Assembly (NCBI RefSeq): GCF_012650175.1
Contig: NZ_JAAILI010000041.1
Coordinates: 1 to 40,760 of the forward strand
DNA length: 40,760 nt
Direction of reading: 5' to 3'
From: Sphingomonas sp. S2M10
GTDB taxonomy: Bacteria; Pseudomonadota; Alphaproteobacteria; Sphingomonadales; Sphingomonadaceae
Each line of letters begins with the position of its first letter. The stretch's first letter is position 1. Both the position numbers and the translations under genes were made by a program. Positions 19,575-28,890 of this stretch are shown in pieces. The notes below the pieces were generated by a model. The model saw only the letters and a program-made list of their open reading frames with translations, was not told the origin of the DNA and made no database searches.

Positions 19575-20962
19575 GCCGCGCTTTCGACGCGCGGGTCGAT
19601 GTCGCGCTCGCCGACCGCCAGCTCAAGATTGCGGTCGAGCGCACCGCCGGCACCGCCGAGGCCAAGCGGGGTGCTGCGATCGGCGCCTGGCCCAGCTTCG
19701 CGGCGGCACGCGCGCGGGCGGCGGCGATCAAGGATCATGTGATCGCGAACCTTGGCGCGTACCTCGTCCAGTTCGAGGCGGCGGCGACCGCCTCGGGGGC
19801 GACGGTCCATTGGGCCGCGACCGCCGACGAGGCCTGCGCGATCGTCGTCGACATCTGCCGCAAGGCTGGCGCCAAGAGCGTCGCCCGCTCCAAGTCGATG
19901 CTCGGCGAGGAGATCGGCCTGCCGCACGCGCTGGAGGCAGCAGGGATCGATCGGGTCGAGACCGATCTGGCCGAGCACATCATCCAGCTGGCGGGCGAGC
20001 GGCCCTCGCACATCATCTGGCCGGCGATGCACAAGACGCGCGAGCAGGTCTCCGAACTCTTCCACGCCCGCCACCGCGAGCCGCATGTCGAGGAAAGCAT
20101 CGTCGCGATGGCGGCGAGTGCCCGGCGGCAGCTGCGGGGCGAGATGCTGGGCGCCGATGTCGGCATTTCGGGCGCCAATTTCCTGATCGCGGATTCGGGG
20201 CAAATCTGCACCGTCACCAACGAGGGCAATGCCGAGCTCTCGCTGGTGCCGCCGCGCGTCCATATCGTGACGGCGGGGATCGAGAAGCTGGTCCCCTCGA
20301 TGGACCACGCCGTGCATCTGCTGCGGCTGCTCGCCCGCTCGGCGACCGGCGCGGCGCTGACGCAATATACCACTTTCTATGCCGGGCCGAAGCGGGCCGG
20401 GGACCGGGACGGGCCGGAAGAGATGCACATCGTGCTGGTCGACAACGGCCGCAGCGCGATGCGCGAGGAGGGGCTGGCGGAGATGCTCCGCTGCATCCGC
20501 TGCGGCGCGTGCATGAACCATTGCGTGGTGTTCCGCCAGATCGGCGGCCATGCCTATGGCGGCACCTATCCGGGGCCGATGGGATCGGTGCTGACGCCTG
20601 CGCTCGACGGTCTGGCGGCGAGCCGGGACCTGCCGAACGCGTGCACGATGAACGGCAAGTGCCAGGAGGTGTGCCCGGTCGCGATCCCGCTGCCGACCTT
20701 GCTGCGCGGCTGGCGCGAGAAGAGCTGGCGCGAGGGGCTGGAGCCGGTGACCTTGCGTTCCGGTTTGGGGCTCTGGGCCTGGGCGGCGCGGCGGCCCTGG
20801 CTGTATCGCGCCGGGGTGCGCTGGGCGATCCGGGCGATGCGGCTGGCCGGGCGCGGCTGGATCGCGAAGCTGCCGCTGGCCGGCGGCTGGACCGGCGGGC
20901 GCGACTTTCCGGCCCCTGCGGCGGAGAGCTTCATGGACCGCTATCGAAAGGGCGAACGATGA
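19571..20962 (+). CDS. lutB: L-lactate utilisation iron-sulfur protein LutB
   Basis: A 463-residue protein with an N-terminal LUD-type domain (about 60-290, including the GISGANFLIADSG region) and a C-terminal ferredoxin segment. The first cluster motif is complete (CIRCGACMNHC, about residues 308-318). The second reads CTMNGKCQEVCP, where one cysteine of the usual CxxCxxCxxxCP is Asn. The C-terminal tail is rich in Trp and Arg (GLWAWAARRPWLYRAG). It transfers electrons from lactate oxidation. It overlaps both lutA and lutC by four bases (ATGA), showing a tightly coupled operon. Confidence 0.93.
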   Translation: MSRAFDARVDVALADRQLKIAVERTAGTAEAKRGAAIGAWPSFAAARARAAAIKDHVIANLGAYLVQFEAAATASGATVHWAATADEACAIVVDICRKAGAKSVARSKSMLGEEIGLPHALEAAGIDRVETDLAEHIIQLAGERPSHIIWPAMHKTREQVSELFHARHREPHVEESIVAMAASARRQLRGEMLGADVGISGANFLIADSGQICTVTNEGNAELSLVPPRVHIVTAGIEKLVPSMDHAVHLLRLLARSATGAALTQYTTFYAGPKRAGDRDGPEEMHIVLVDNGRSAMREEGLAEMLRCIRCGACMNHCVVFRQIGGHAYGGTYPGPMGSVLTPALDGLAASRDLPNACTMNGKCQEVCPVAIPLPTLLRGWREKSWREGLEPVTLRSGLGLWAWAARRPWLYRAGVRWAIRAMRLAGRGWIAKLPLAGGWTGGRDFPAPAAESFMDRYRKGER

Positions 20963-21576
20963 GCGCGCGCGACGCGATCCTGGCGCGGCTGGGGCCGGCG
21001 CGGGCGGCGGCGGATCTGGCGGCGGAGGCGGCGGCGCTGCTCGCGGGGGAGGAACGCGAGCGGCCGGCGGGGCCGGAGGATCTGGCCGCGCGCTTCCTCG
21101 CGCAGCTCGCCCAGCCGAGCGTGGCGGCGACGCATGCGCGGATTGGGGCGCTTGCGGAATTGCCCGGGGCGGTGGCGGAATATCTCGCCGCCGAGGGCGC
21201 GGAACCGGCGCTATGGCTGCCGCCCGACGCGCGGGTGGATGGGCTCGACTGGGCCGGGCTGACTCGGCTGGCGGAATGCCCGATCGACGATGGCACGGTG
21301 CTGGCCTTCGCGCGCGCCGGGGTGGCGGAGACGGGCTCGCTGGTGTTCGAGACCTCGCCGGAAGCGCCGATGCTCCCCAACTTCCTGGCGCTGCGGCACA
21401 TCGTCGTGCTGGAGGTCGCCGCGTTGGTCCGCTGGCTGGAGGACGCCGCGCCGGGCGGTGCGGTACCGCGCGCGCATTACTGGGTAACAGGCGTCAGCGG
21501 CACGACCGACATCGAAGGCACCTATGTCCGCGGTGCCCACGGGCCGCGGTTCTTGCATGTGGTCCTCGTCGGCTAA
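20959..21576 (+). CDS. lutC: L-lactate utilisation protein LutC (LUD domain)
   Basis: A 205-residue LUD-domain protein that completes the LutABC complex. ATG 20959 overlaps the lutB stop. The N-terminus (MSARDAILARLG) and the C-terminal signature GVSGTTDIEGTYVRGAHGPR, ending LHVVLVG, are typical of LutC/YkgG. The middle is Ala/Glu-rich. No lactate permease is adjacent. Ten bases after the stop begins a palindromic repeat that could end the transcript. Confidence 0.92.
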   Translation: MSARDAILARLGPARAAADLAAEAAALLAGEERERPAGPEDLAARFLAQLAQPSVAATHARIGALAELPGAVAEYLAAEGAEPALWLPPDARVDGLDWAGLTRLAECPIDDGTVLAFARAGVAETGSLVFETSPEAPMLPNFLALRHIVVLEVAALVRWLEDAAPGGAVPRAHYWVTGVSGTTDIEGTYVRGAHGPRFLHVVLVG

Positions 21577-21585
21577 TCTTCTTCT

Positions 21586-21698
21586 TAAGCCCCTCCCCTT
21601 CAGGGGAGGGGTTGGGGTGGGGGACTCCGCTTCAAGCGTGGGACTCGCTTCTCGGTCATGCCCCACCCCTAACCCCTCCCCTGAAGGGGAGGGGCTTA
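21586..21698. repeat. Composite palindromic repeat, copy A
   Basis: A 113-base element with near-perfect inverted arms of about 36 bases. The left arm starts TAAGCCCCTCCCC and the right arm ends GGGGAGGGGCTTA. Each arm is itself a hairpin (CCCCTCCCC-TTCA-GGGGAGGGG type). The middle includes CTCGGTCATGCCCCACCCC. It sits between lutC and the end of the DUF4262 gene and is homologous, in the same orientation, to the element at 22342-22452. Confidence 0.85.
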
Positions 21699-21708
21699 GT
21701 CCACTTGA

Positions 21709-22212
21709 TTAGCCGCTGACTTCTTGTGGCCACCCACGTTCTGTCAGATCCGGTTGATCGTCGACAAACTCCAGATCAAAGCCCTGCTGCCAAGGGAATT
21801 GGCCGTCCCGATCGGGCCAAACAATATGGAGGCAAGGGAAGTCGTCGCCGTCGTAGAACCACCGGCCTCGCCCAAGGTACTCAGCGTAGAAGCGTTTAGC
21901 GACGGGAAAAGCATAGGCTGGAAGATTCGAAAAGACTTGATCGGACGCCTGACCAACAGTCAATCGGTTCCCCGCCTTTGCGTCTCGGAACAGATCGGCG
22001 AACACGTCCCGCGCAATGTCCCGCCTCATCGAGAAGAGGATTAATTCGGGGTGGCCCGTGGCGAGCCACAAGCCAGTGGTGAAACAGAAGCTTGGGCCTT
22101 GGGCGTCGGCAAGCACTGCCGTGTACGCCCAGCCATATTCCCGAACTTTCTCGATAAAGTCCCGGTCTAACGCGTCCAGCGTTTGGAGTGGTGCATCTAG
22201 GGCGGTTCGCAT
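21709..22212 (-). CDS. DUF4262 domain protein
   Basis: A 167-residue protein covering the full DUF4262 domain. Motifs seen are REYGWAYTAVLAD, the F-T-T-G-L-W pattern followed by HPELILFSM, and the C-terminal WFYDGDDFPCLHIVWPDRDGQFPWQQGFD. The function of this family is unknown. Sampled lines of the gene run at roughly 50-62% GC, visibly lower than its neighbours, and codon use is less biased. It is bracketed by two direct copies of a palindromic repeat, which suggests acquisition as a separate unit. Confidence 0.85.
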   Translation of the reverse strand: MRTALDAPLQTLDALDRDFIEKVREYGWAYTAVLADAQGPSFCFTTGLWLATGHPELILFSMRRDIARDVFADLFRDAKAGNRLTVGQASDQVFSNLPAYAFPVAKRFYAEYLGRGRWFYDGDDFPCLHIVWPDRDGQFPWQQGFDLEFVDDQPDLTERGWPQEVSG

Positions 22213-22267
22213 GCCTATTTTCTAGCGGCTTTGACGGAGCAACGACACAGCAGTTCTGCGCCTTCAT

Positions 22268-22315
22268 TCCTCCCCTGTAAGGGGAGGTGGCAGCCCGAAG
22301 GGCTGACGGAGGGGT
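22268..22315. repeat. Short double-hairpin repeat
   Basis: Two adjacent hairpins, CCTCCCCT-GTA-AGGGGAGG and CAGCCC-GAA-GGGCTG, are followed by GACGGAGGGGTTT. The element lies upstream of the DUF4262 gene, next to but distinct from the longer repeat at 22342. It looks like a separate family of short intergenic palindromes. Confidence 0.7.
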
Positions 22316-22341
22316 TTCGACGTTGGGGGCGTCTCCCTCTC

Positions 22342-22452
22342 AAGCCCCTCCTCCTTGGAGGAGGGGGTGGGGTGGAGGGATTCCAGAACGTTTGCCGGTC
22401 TCGGTGAGACACTGCCCCACCCCCAACCCCTCCTCTGAAGGGGAGGGGCTTT
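22342..22452. repeat. Composite palindromic repeat, copy B
   Basis: A 111-base element from AAGCCCCTCC to GGAGGGGCTT with arms that fold as hairpins and also pair with each other. Its right half (TGCCCCACCCCCAACCCCTCC) matches copy A at 21586-21698, and the orientation is the same. It lies ten bases downstream of the fucP stop, where it may also act as a terminator. Confidence 0.83.
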
Positions 22453-22462
22453 TAATGTCGCC

Positions 22463-23743
22463 TCAATGCCCCGCCGCTGCGAACTCCACGTCCCCCGCTG
22501 TCCCCGTCGCGCGCACCCCGAAGGCGAGCACCACCAGGAACGCCACGGCCGGCACCAGCAGCGCGAGGTTGATCCCCGCCAGGTCGGACAGGTGCCCCAT
22601 CGCTGCGGTTAGCACCGCGCCGCCGATGATCGCCATCACGATCAGCGAGGCGCCGATCTGCTTGAGCGCGCCCAGGCCGCCGATGCCGATCGCGAAGATC
22701 GTCGGGAACTGGATCGACATGAAGAAGCTCGCCGCGACCAGCGCGTAGAGTCCGGGCGTGCCGCCGACGAACACCGCCACCGCCGCCAGCACTGCCGAGA
22801 GCCCCGAAAACACCACCAGCAGCTGCGGCGCCGGGACCTTGCCGAGCATCGCCGCGCCCACGAAGCGGCCCACGCCGAACAGCACCAGGCTGGCGAACAG
22901 ATAGTCGGCCGCGCCCTGCTCGGTGAGGCCGGGCAGGTTCACCTGGGCGTAGCGGATCGTATAGCTCCACAGCCCGACCTGCGCCCCGACATAGAAGAAC
23001 TGCGCGATCACCGCGAAGATCAGCGTCCGGTCGCGCAGCACGGTGCCGAGCGCCTTGCCCGTCGGCACCGCGGGCGCGTCGCCATCGCGGCGGTTGTCCG
23101 GGAAGGCGATCAGCGCGGCGGCGATCGCGAAGGCGAGCACGACCAGGCCGATCACCAGATAGGGCGTCTGCACCGAGGCGAGCTCGCCGCGCAGCGTCGC
23201 GGTACGCTCGGCGGCGGACATCGCCGCCAGCGCCTTGTCGTCCTGCGCGAAGCTGGAGAGGATGAAATATTTTCCCACCAGCACGCCGAAGATCGTGCCG
23301 AGCGGGTTGGCTGCCTGGGCTAAGTTGAGCCGGCGGGCGGCGCCTTCAGGGCTGCCGAGCTCGGCGATCAGCGGGCTGGCCGAGGTCTCGAGAAAGGCAA
23401 GGCCGCAGGCGATCACGAACAAGGCCGCAAGGAACCAGCGATATTCGCCGAAATGCGTCGCCGGATAGAAGAGCAGCGCGCCGATCGCGTACAGCGTCAG
23501 GCCCGTCACGATCGCCGCCTTGTATCCCCGCCGCCGCGCGAGCATCGCCGCCGGCGTCGCGAGCAGGAAATAGCCCAGGTAGAAGGCCTGCTGGACGAAG
23601 CTGGTCTCGAAATCGCTCAGCGTGAAGGCGCGGCGGAAATGCGCGATCAGGATGTCGTTCAGGTTGTTCGCCATTCCCCACAGGAAGAACAGCGAGACCG
23701 TCAGAATGATGGCGGGGGTGTAGCGTCCGGCCTTGCTGGCCAT
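22463..23743 (-). CDS. fucP: L-fucose:H+ symporter (FucP-type MFS permease)
   Basis: A 426-residue, 12-TM major-facilitator transporter. The start is ATG 23743, with AGGAGAGG before it; the in-frame extension to 23890 overlaps the upstream gene and is rejected. It follows E. coli FucP closely in order: FFLWGMANNLNDIL (the conserved Asp), SFVQQAFYLGYF, YKAAIVTGLTLYAIGALLFYPA, FLETSASP (the conserved Glu), LNLAQAANPLGT, QFFYVGAQVGLWSY and FMSIQFPTIFAIGI. It imports L-fucose with protons. It is the last gene of the fucose operon, 34 bases after the L-fucose dehydrogenase. Confidence 0.93.
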   Translation of the reverse strand: MASKAGRYTPAIILTVSLFFLWGMANNLNDILIAHFRRAFTLSDFETSFVQQAFYLGYFLLATPAAMLARRRGYKAAIVTGLTLYAIGALLFYPATHFGEYRWFLAALFVIACGLAFLETSASPLIAELGSPEGAARRLNLAQAANPLGTIFGVLVGKYFILSSFAQDDKALAAMSAAERTATLRGELASVQTPYLVIGLVVLAFAIAAALIAFPDNRRDGDAPAVPTGKALGTVLRDRTLIFAVIAQFFYVGAQVGLWSYTIRYAQVNLPGLTEQGAADYLFASLVLFGVGRFVGAAMLGKVPAPQLLVVFSGLSAVLAAVAVFVGGTPGLYALVAASFFMSIQFPTIFAIGIGGLGALKQIGASLIVMAIIGGAVLTAAMGHLSDLAGINLALLVPAVAFLVVLAFGVRATGTAGDVEFAAAGH

Positions 23744-23777
23744 GTGTCCTCTCCTTGGTGCGACGCCCCTGTTGGGG

Positions 23778-25827
<2,050 letters not shown>

Positions 25828-25828
<1 letters not shown>

Positions 25829-26568
25829 CAGTTGACCCACCCGCCGTCGATCACATGCACTGCGCCGGTGGTGAAGCTTGCCTCGTCGCTGGCGAGATAG
25901 CAGATCAGCGCGGCGATCTCGTCCTCCTGGCCGAGCCGGCCCATCGGCTGGCGCGCGACGAAGGCGGCATGTGCTTCCTCGACCGCGATGCCCTGCTGCG
26001 CCGCCTGTTCGGCAACGCGCTGGCGAAGACTCGGGGTGTCGACCGTGCCGGGGCAGACCGCGTTGCAGCGGATGCCCTTGGCGACGAAATCGGCAGCGAC
26101 CGATTTGGTCAGGCCGATCACCGCCGCCTTGGAGGCGCCATAGGCATGGCGGTTGGGGATGCCCTTCACGCTCGACGCAATGGACGACATGTTGACGATC
26201 GCGCCGCCGCCGTTCGCCAGCATGCCCGGCAGGAAGGCGCGGATCATGCGGTGCATCGCATGGACATTGAGATCGAAGGACAGCATCCAATCGGCATCGC
26301 TGCCGTCGAGGATCGAGCCTGCCGCGACGAAGCCGGCAATGTTGGCGAGCGCGTCGATCGTGCCGATCTTCGCGGGCAGATCCGCGATTGCCGCCGCATC
26401 GAGCAGGTCCAGCACCACCGGCTCGACGCCTTCCATCGTCGCGAGCGCATCGCCGTCCCGATCCAGCGCCAGCACGCGGGCGCCTTCGTCGCGAAGGCGC
26501 AGCGCCGTCGCGCGGCCGATGCCGTGGCCTGCCGCGGTTACGAGCGCGGTCTTGTTCCGGAAGCGCAT
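25828..26568 (-). CDS. 2-keto-3-deoxy-L-fuconate dehydrogenase (SDR)
   Basis: A 246-residue SDR, first gene of the fucose operon. The cofactor loop is TAAGHGIG. The active-site Ser is in VNMSSIASSVKG and the Tyr/Lys pair in HAYGASKAAVIGLTKSVAADF. NAVCPGTVDTPSL and HVIDGGWVN complete the pattern of the group that includes Xanthomonas 2-keto-3-deoxy-L-fuconate dehydrogenase and mammalian BDH2. It should oxidise C4 of KDF to give 2,4-diketo-3-deoxy-L-fuconate with NAD+. The pathway step is inferred from similarity plus position directly before fucD. Confidence 0.86.
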
Positions 26569-26589
26569 CGGCTTTCCATCTCCCTGTTA

Positions 26590-26617
26590 GTTTTCATATG
26601 TCAAAACAGTTTTCATT
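26590..26617. promoter_or_regulatory. Putative IclR operator region for the fucose operon
   Basis: In the 119-base divergent gap, an AT-rich patch holds two overlapping dyads: GTTTT-N8-AAAAC (26590-26607) and AAAAC-A-GTTTT (26603-26613). On the minus strand the core reads ATGAAAAC-T-GTTTTGACAT, close in shape to KdgR/IclR-type boxes. It is the only strongly AT-rich palindrome between the fucose operon and the IclR gene, so it is the likely shared operator. Confidence 0.55.
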
Positions 26618-26687
26618 ATTTTAGGCGGAAGCGCAAGGTGTTCGCAAGTGGCATGACACCGCGTGCCGCTTTGGGTAGCGTGGCATC

Positions 26688-27539
26688 ATGACCGATACCG
26701 CACCATCTGCTTCGGCGGACAAAACCCCCAGCTACGCTGCGCCGGCGCTGGAAAAGGCGATCGACGTTATCGAGCTGCTCGGCACCGAGCCGCAAGGGCT
26801 GACGATCAGCGAGATCGCGCAGCGGCTGAGCCGGTCGATCAGCGAGCTGTTCCGGATCATCGTGGTGCTGGACCGCCGGGGCTGGCTGCACAAGGACGGC
26901 GTGAGCGATCGATATCGCGTCACGTACCGCGTGCTCGAGATAGCGCACCGCGCGACGCCCGCGCAGGAACTCACCCATGTCGCGACGCCGCTGATGCACA
27001 GCCTGGCGGCGGCGACGGTGCAATCCTGCCACTTGGTGGTGGTGAACGGCACGCGCGGACTGATCGTCGCGCGGCAGGAGAGCCCCGGCACCACGGGTTT
27101 CGCCGTGCGGCTGGGCACGGAGATCGACTTGCTGACCAGCTGCTCGGGCCATGTGCTGCTCGCGGCCATGGACGAGGAGCGCCGCGCCGCGCTCTATCCC
27201 AAGGGGCTGCCCAAGGGACTGGCCGAGCGGCTGGTCGCGGTGCGCGCCAAGGGCCATGAATCGATTCCCAGCGCGCGGATGGCCGGCGTGTCGGACATGA
27301 GCTGCCCGATCTTCGGCTTCGATGGCCATGTCGTCGCGGCGCTGACCATCCCGTTCCTCGCCGCCATCGACGATGCGCCGCACGTCTCGCACGACGAGGC
27401 GCTGGCGCTGCTCCGCGAAACGGCAACCGCGATCTCGTCCGCATTGGGCTGGTTCGATCGGGAGGAGGCGCCGGTGGTGCCCAGCCTGTCGATCGCCAGC
27501 CCGGGCCGCCGCCGCCGCCTGCGCGCAACGGAGGCGTAG
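26688..27539 (+). CDS. IclR-family transcriptional regulator of L-fucose genes
   Basis: A 283-residue regulator with an N-terminal winged helix (about 18-80: ALEKAIDVIELLGTEPQGLTISEIAQRLSRS) and a C-terminal IclR effector-binding domain. The latter includes IVARQESPGTTGFAVRLGTEIDLLTSCSGHVLLAAM and MSCPIFGFDGHVVAALTIPFL. It is transcribed away from the fucose operon, with the dyad-containing gap between them. It probably responds to L-fucose or a sugar-acid intermediate such as KDF, as KdgR does for KDG. The effector is inferred. Confidence 0.9.
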   Translation: MTDTAPSASADKTPSYAAPALEKAIDVIELLGTEPQGLTISEIAQRLSRSISELFRIIVVLDRRGWLHKDGVSDRYRVTYRVLEIAHRATPAQELTHVATPLMHSLAAATVQSCHLVVVNGTRGLIVARQESPGTTGFAVRLGTEIDLLTSCSGHVLLAAMDEERRAALYPKGLPKGLAERLVAVRAKGHESIPSARMAGVSDMSCPIFGFDGHVVAALTIPFLAAIDDAPHVSHDEALALLRETATAISSALGWFDREEAPVVPSLSIASPGRRRRLRATEA

Positions 27540-27546
27540 ACGGCCG

Positions 27547-27678
27547 TCAGCCTGGCGTGACGGCGTAGTAGATGTTGTAGCCGACAAAGACCGTCACGAT
27601 GATCGCCAGCACGATCAGCGCGACGGCGCCCAGGCCCTTGCGGGCGCGGTTCTCGACGGGTTCGCTCTTCGGGTCCAT
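27547..27678 (-). CDS. Small single-pass membrane protein (43 aa)
   Basis: An open frame of 43 residues runs from ATG 27678 to TGA 27547. A charged N-terminus (MDPKSEPVENRARKG) is followed by one clear membrane helix (LGAVALIVLAIIVTVFVGY) and a short tail NIYYAVTPG, suggesting an N-in, C-out protein. An AAGG lies just upstream. It begins 60 bases after the esterase stop on the same strand, so it may be in that transcript. It is tail-to-tail with the IclR gene. Family and role are unknown; the strong composition contrast between head and helix argues for a real protein. Confidence 0.6.
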   Translation of the reverse strand: MDPKSEPVENRARKGLGAVALIVLAIIVTVFVGYNIYYAVTPG

Positions 27679-27738
27679 GCTGCGCGCCTTGTTGTTGATT
27701 TCCAAGGGAAAGACGCGCAGCCGAACGGTTCGTTGCGA

Positions 27739-28716
27739 TCAGCCGGCGAGCAGGCCCGACCGGCGTGCATAGGCGGCGAACAATGTGGGCCAGGCCGAGG
27801 CGGGCACCGTCTTGGGCAGGCGCACGCCGAAGCCGTGGCCGCCCTGGTCGAACGCATGGAGCTCGGCCGGGCGCTTGGCGGCGAGCAGCGCCTGGTACAG
27901 CGCCAGACTGTTGGCGATCGGCACCAGCCCGTCATCGCTGGCATGGGCGAGGAAGATCGGCGAGGTTTCCGCGGTGACGCGGTTCTCCACCGAGGCGGCG
28001 GCGAGTGCTGCGGCATCGGCGCCGGTGCCGAACAGATTGTCGCGCGAGCCGCCATGGGTGAACGGCGCCGACAGGCTCACCACCGGATAGATCAGCCCGG
28101 CGAGATCGGGACGGGCGGAGAGCTGGTCGGCGGCGTCGACCGGTGCATAGACGCGCTCGCCATGGCGCGTTGCCAGGCTGCCGGTGAGGTGGCCGCCGGC
28201 CGAGAAGCCGATCGCCAGCACCTTCGCCGGATCGACCCCATAGCGGCTGGCGGCGGCGCGGATCAGGCGCAGGCCGCGCTGCGCGTCGGCGAGCGGCACC
28301 GTCGCGCGGTTCGCCCAGCCTTCGGTGGGCAGGCGATAGCGCAGGATGAAGGCGGTGATGCCGATCGCGTTCAGCCAGCGCGCCTGCTCCTCGCCTTCAT
28401 TGTCGATCGCCAGGAAGCCATAGCCGCCGCCGGGGACCAGCATCACCGCGGTGCCGTTCGGCTGCGCGGGGCGGCGCACGGTGAGCGAGGGCCGGCCGAC
28501 GCCGGTCAGCCAGCGATCGTTGAAGGACGGATCCTTGGAGCGCTGGTCGTATTTCGGGGTGGGCAGCGATGCGGGCGATCCCGGCGGCGAGCCGGGCCAT
28601 AGCGGCAGCACCTCATCCTGCGCGGCGTTCTGTGCCTGCGCGGGCAGCCCCGAAAGGCCCGCGGCGAGCGCCATGCCGCCCAGCAGGTGACGGCGGTTAA
28701 GGTCTTGCGATATCAT
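27739..28716 (-). CDS. Exported alpha/beta-hydrolase, candidate carbohydrate acetyl esterase
   Basis: A 325-residue enzyme starting at ATG 28716 after GGAGG; an extension to 28764 is less likely. The N-terminus DLNRRHLLGGMALAAGLSGLPAQAQ looks like a twin-arginine signal. The hydrolase core has the oxyanion segment PGGGYGFL, the nucleophile elbow GFSAGGHL, an Asp in HASDDGLVP and His in GGHGFGV, so the triad is complete. Similar proteins act as acetyl-xylan or other hemicellulose esterases. Divergent location from GH74 xyloglucanase suggests removal of acetyl groups from xyloglucan side chains. The precise substrate is inferred. Confidence 0.82.
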   Translation of the reverse strand: MISQDLNRRHLLGGMALAAGLSGLPAQAQNAAQDEVLPLWPGSPPGSPASLPTPKYDQRSKDPSFNDRWLTGVGRPSLTVRRPAQPNGTAVMLVPGGGYGFLAIDNEGEEQARWLNAIGITAFILRYRLPTEGWANRATVPLADAQRGLRLIRAAASRYGVDPAKVLAIGFSAGGHLTGSLATRHGERVYAPVDAADQLSARPDLAGLIYPVVSLSAPFTHGGSRDNLFGTGADAAALAAASVENRVTAETSPIFLAHASDDGLVPIANSLALYQALLAAKRPAELHAFDQGGHGFGVRLPKTVPASAWPTLFAAYARRSGLLAG

Positions 28717-28821
28717 CTCTTCCTCCCCAAAGTCGGGCATAAGCGGCCGGTCCCGCACCAGCATTGCAGACTGCTTCCACTAGCAAAAGTAAATTTCAAA
28801 ACAGCGGTTCCCTTCCGCATC

Positions 28822-28835
28822 TGGTAGCGCTAACC
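28822..28835. promoter_or_regulatory. LacI-type operator, xylose-operator-like
   Basis: A 14-base site, TGGTAGCGCTAACC, holds the perfect palindrome TAGCGCTA. Its complement GGTTAGCGCTACCA differs at one base from the Caulobacter xylX operator as I remember it (TGTTAGCGCTACCA). It sits 56 bases before GH74 and 106 bases before the divergent esterase, so it could control both. No LacI-family gene is in the window. Confidence 0.65.
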
Positions 28836-28890
28836 TGTCCCGGCACGATCGTAAACGGAGCCATGGGGTTCCGCGACCGGAGGGGATGGA

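Noticed and set aside
21586..22452. Clustered GC-rich repeats considered as a CRISPR array
   Set aside because: The units are few, internally palindromic and not evenly spaced with unique spacers, and no cas genes are present.
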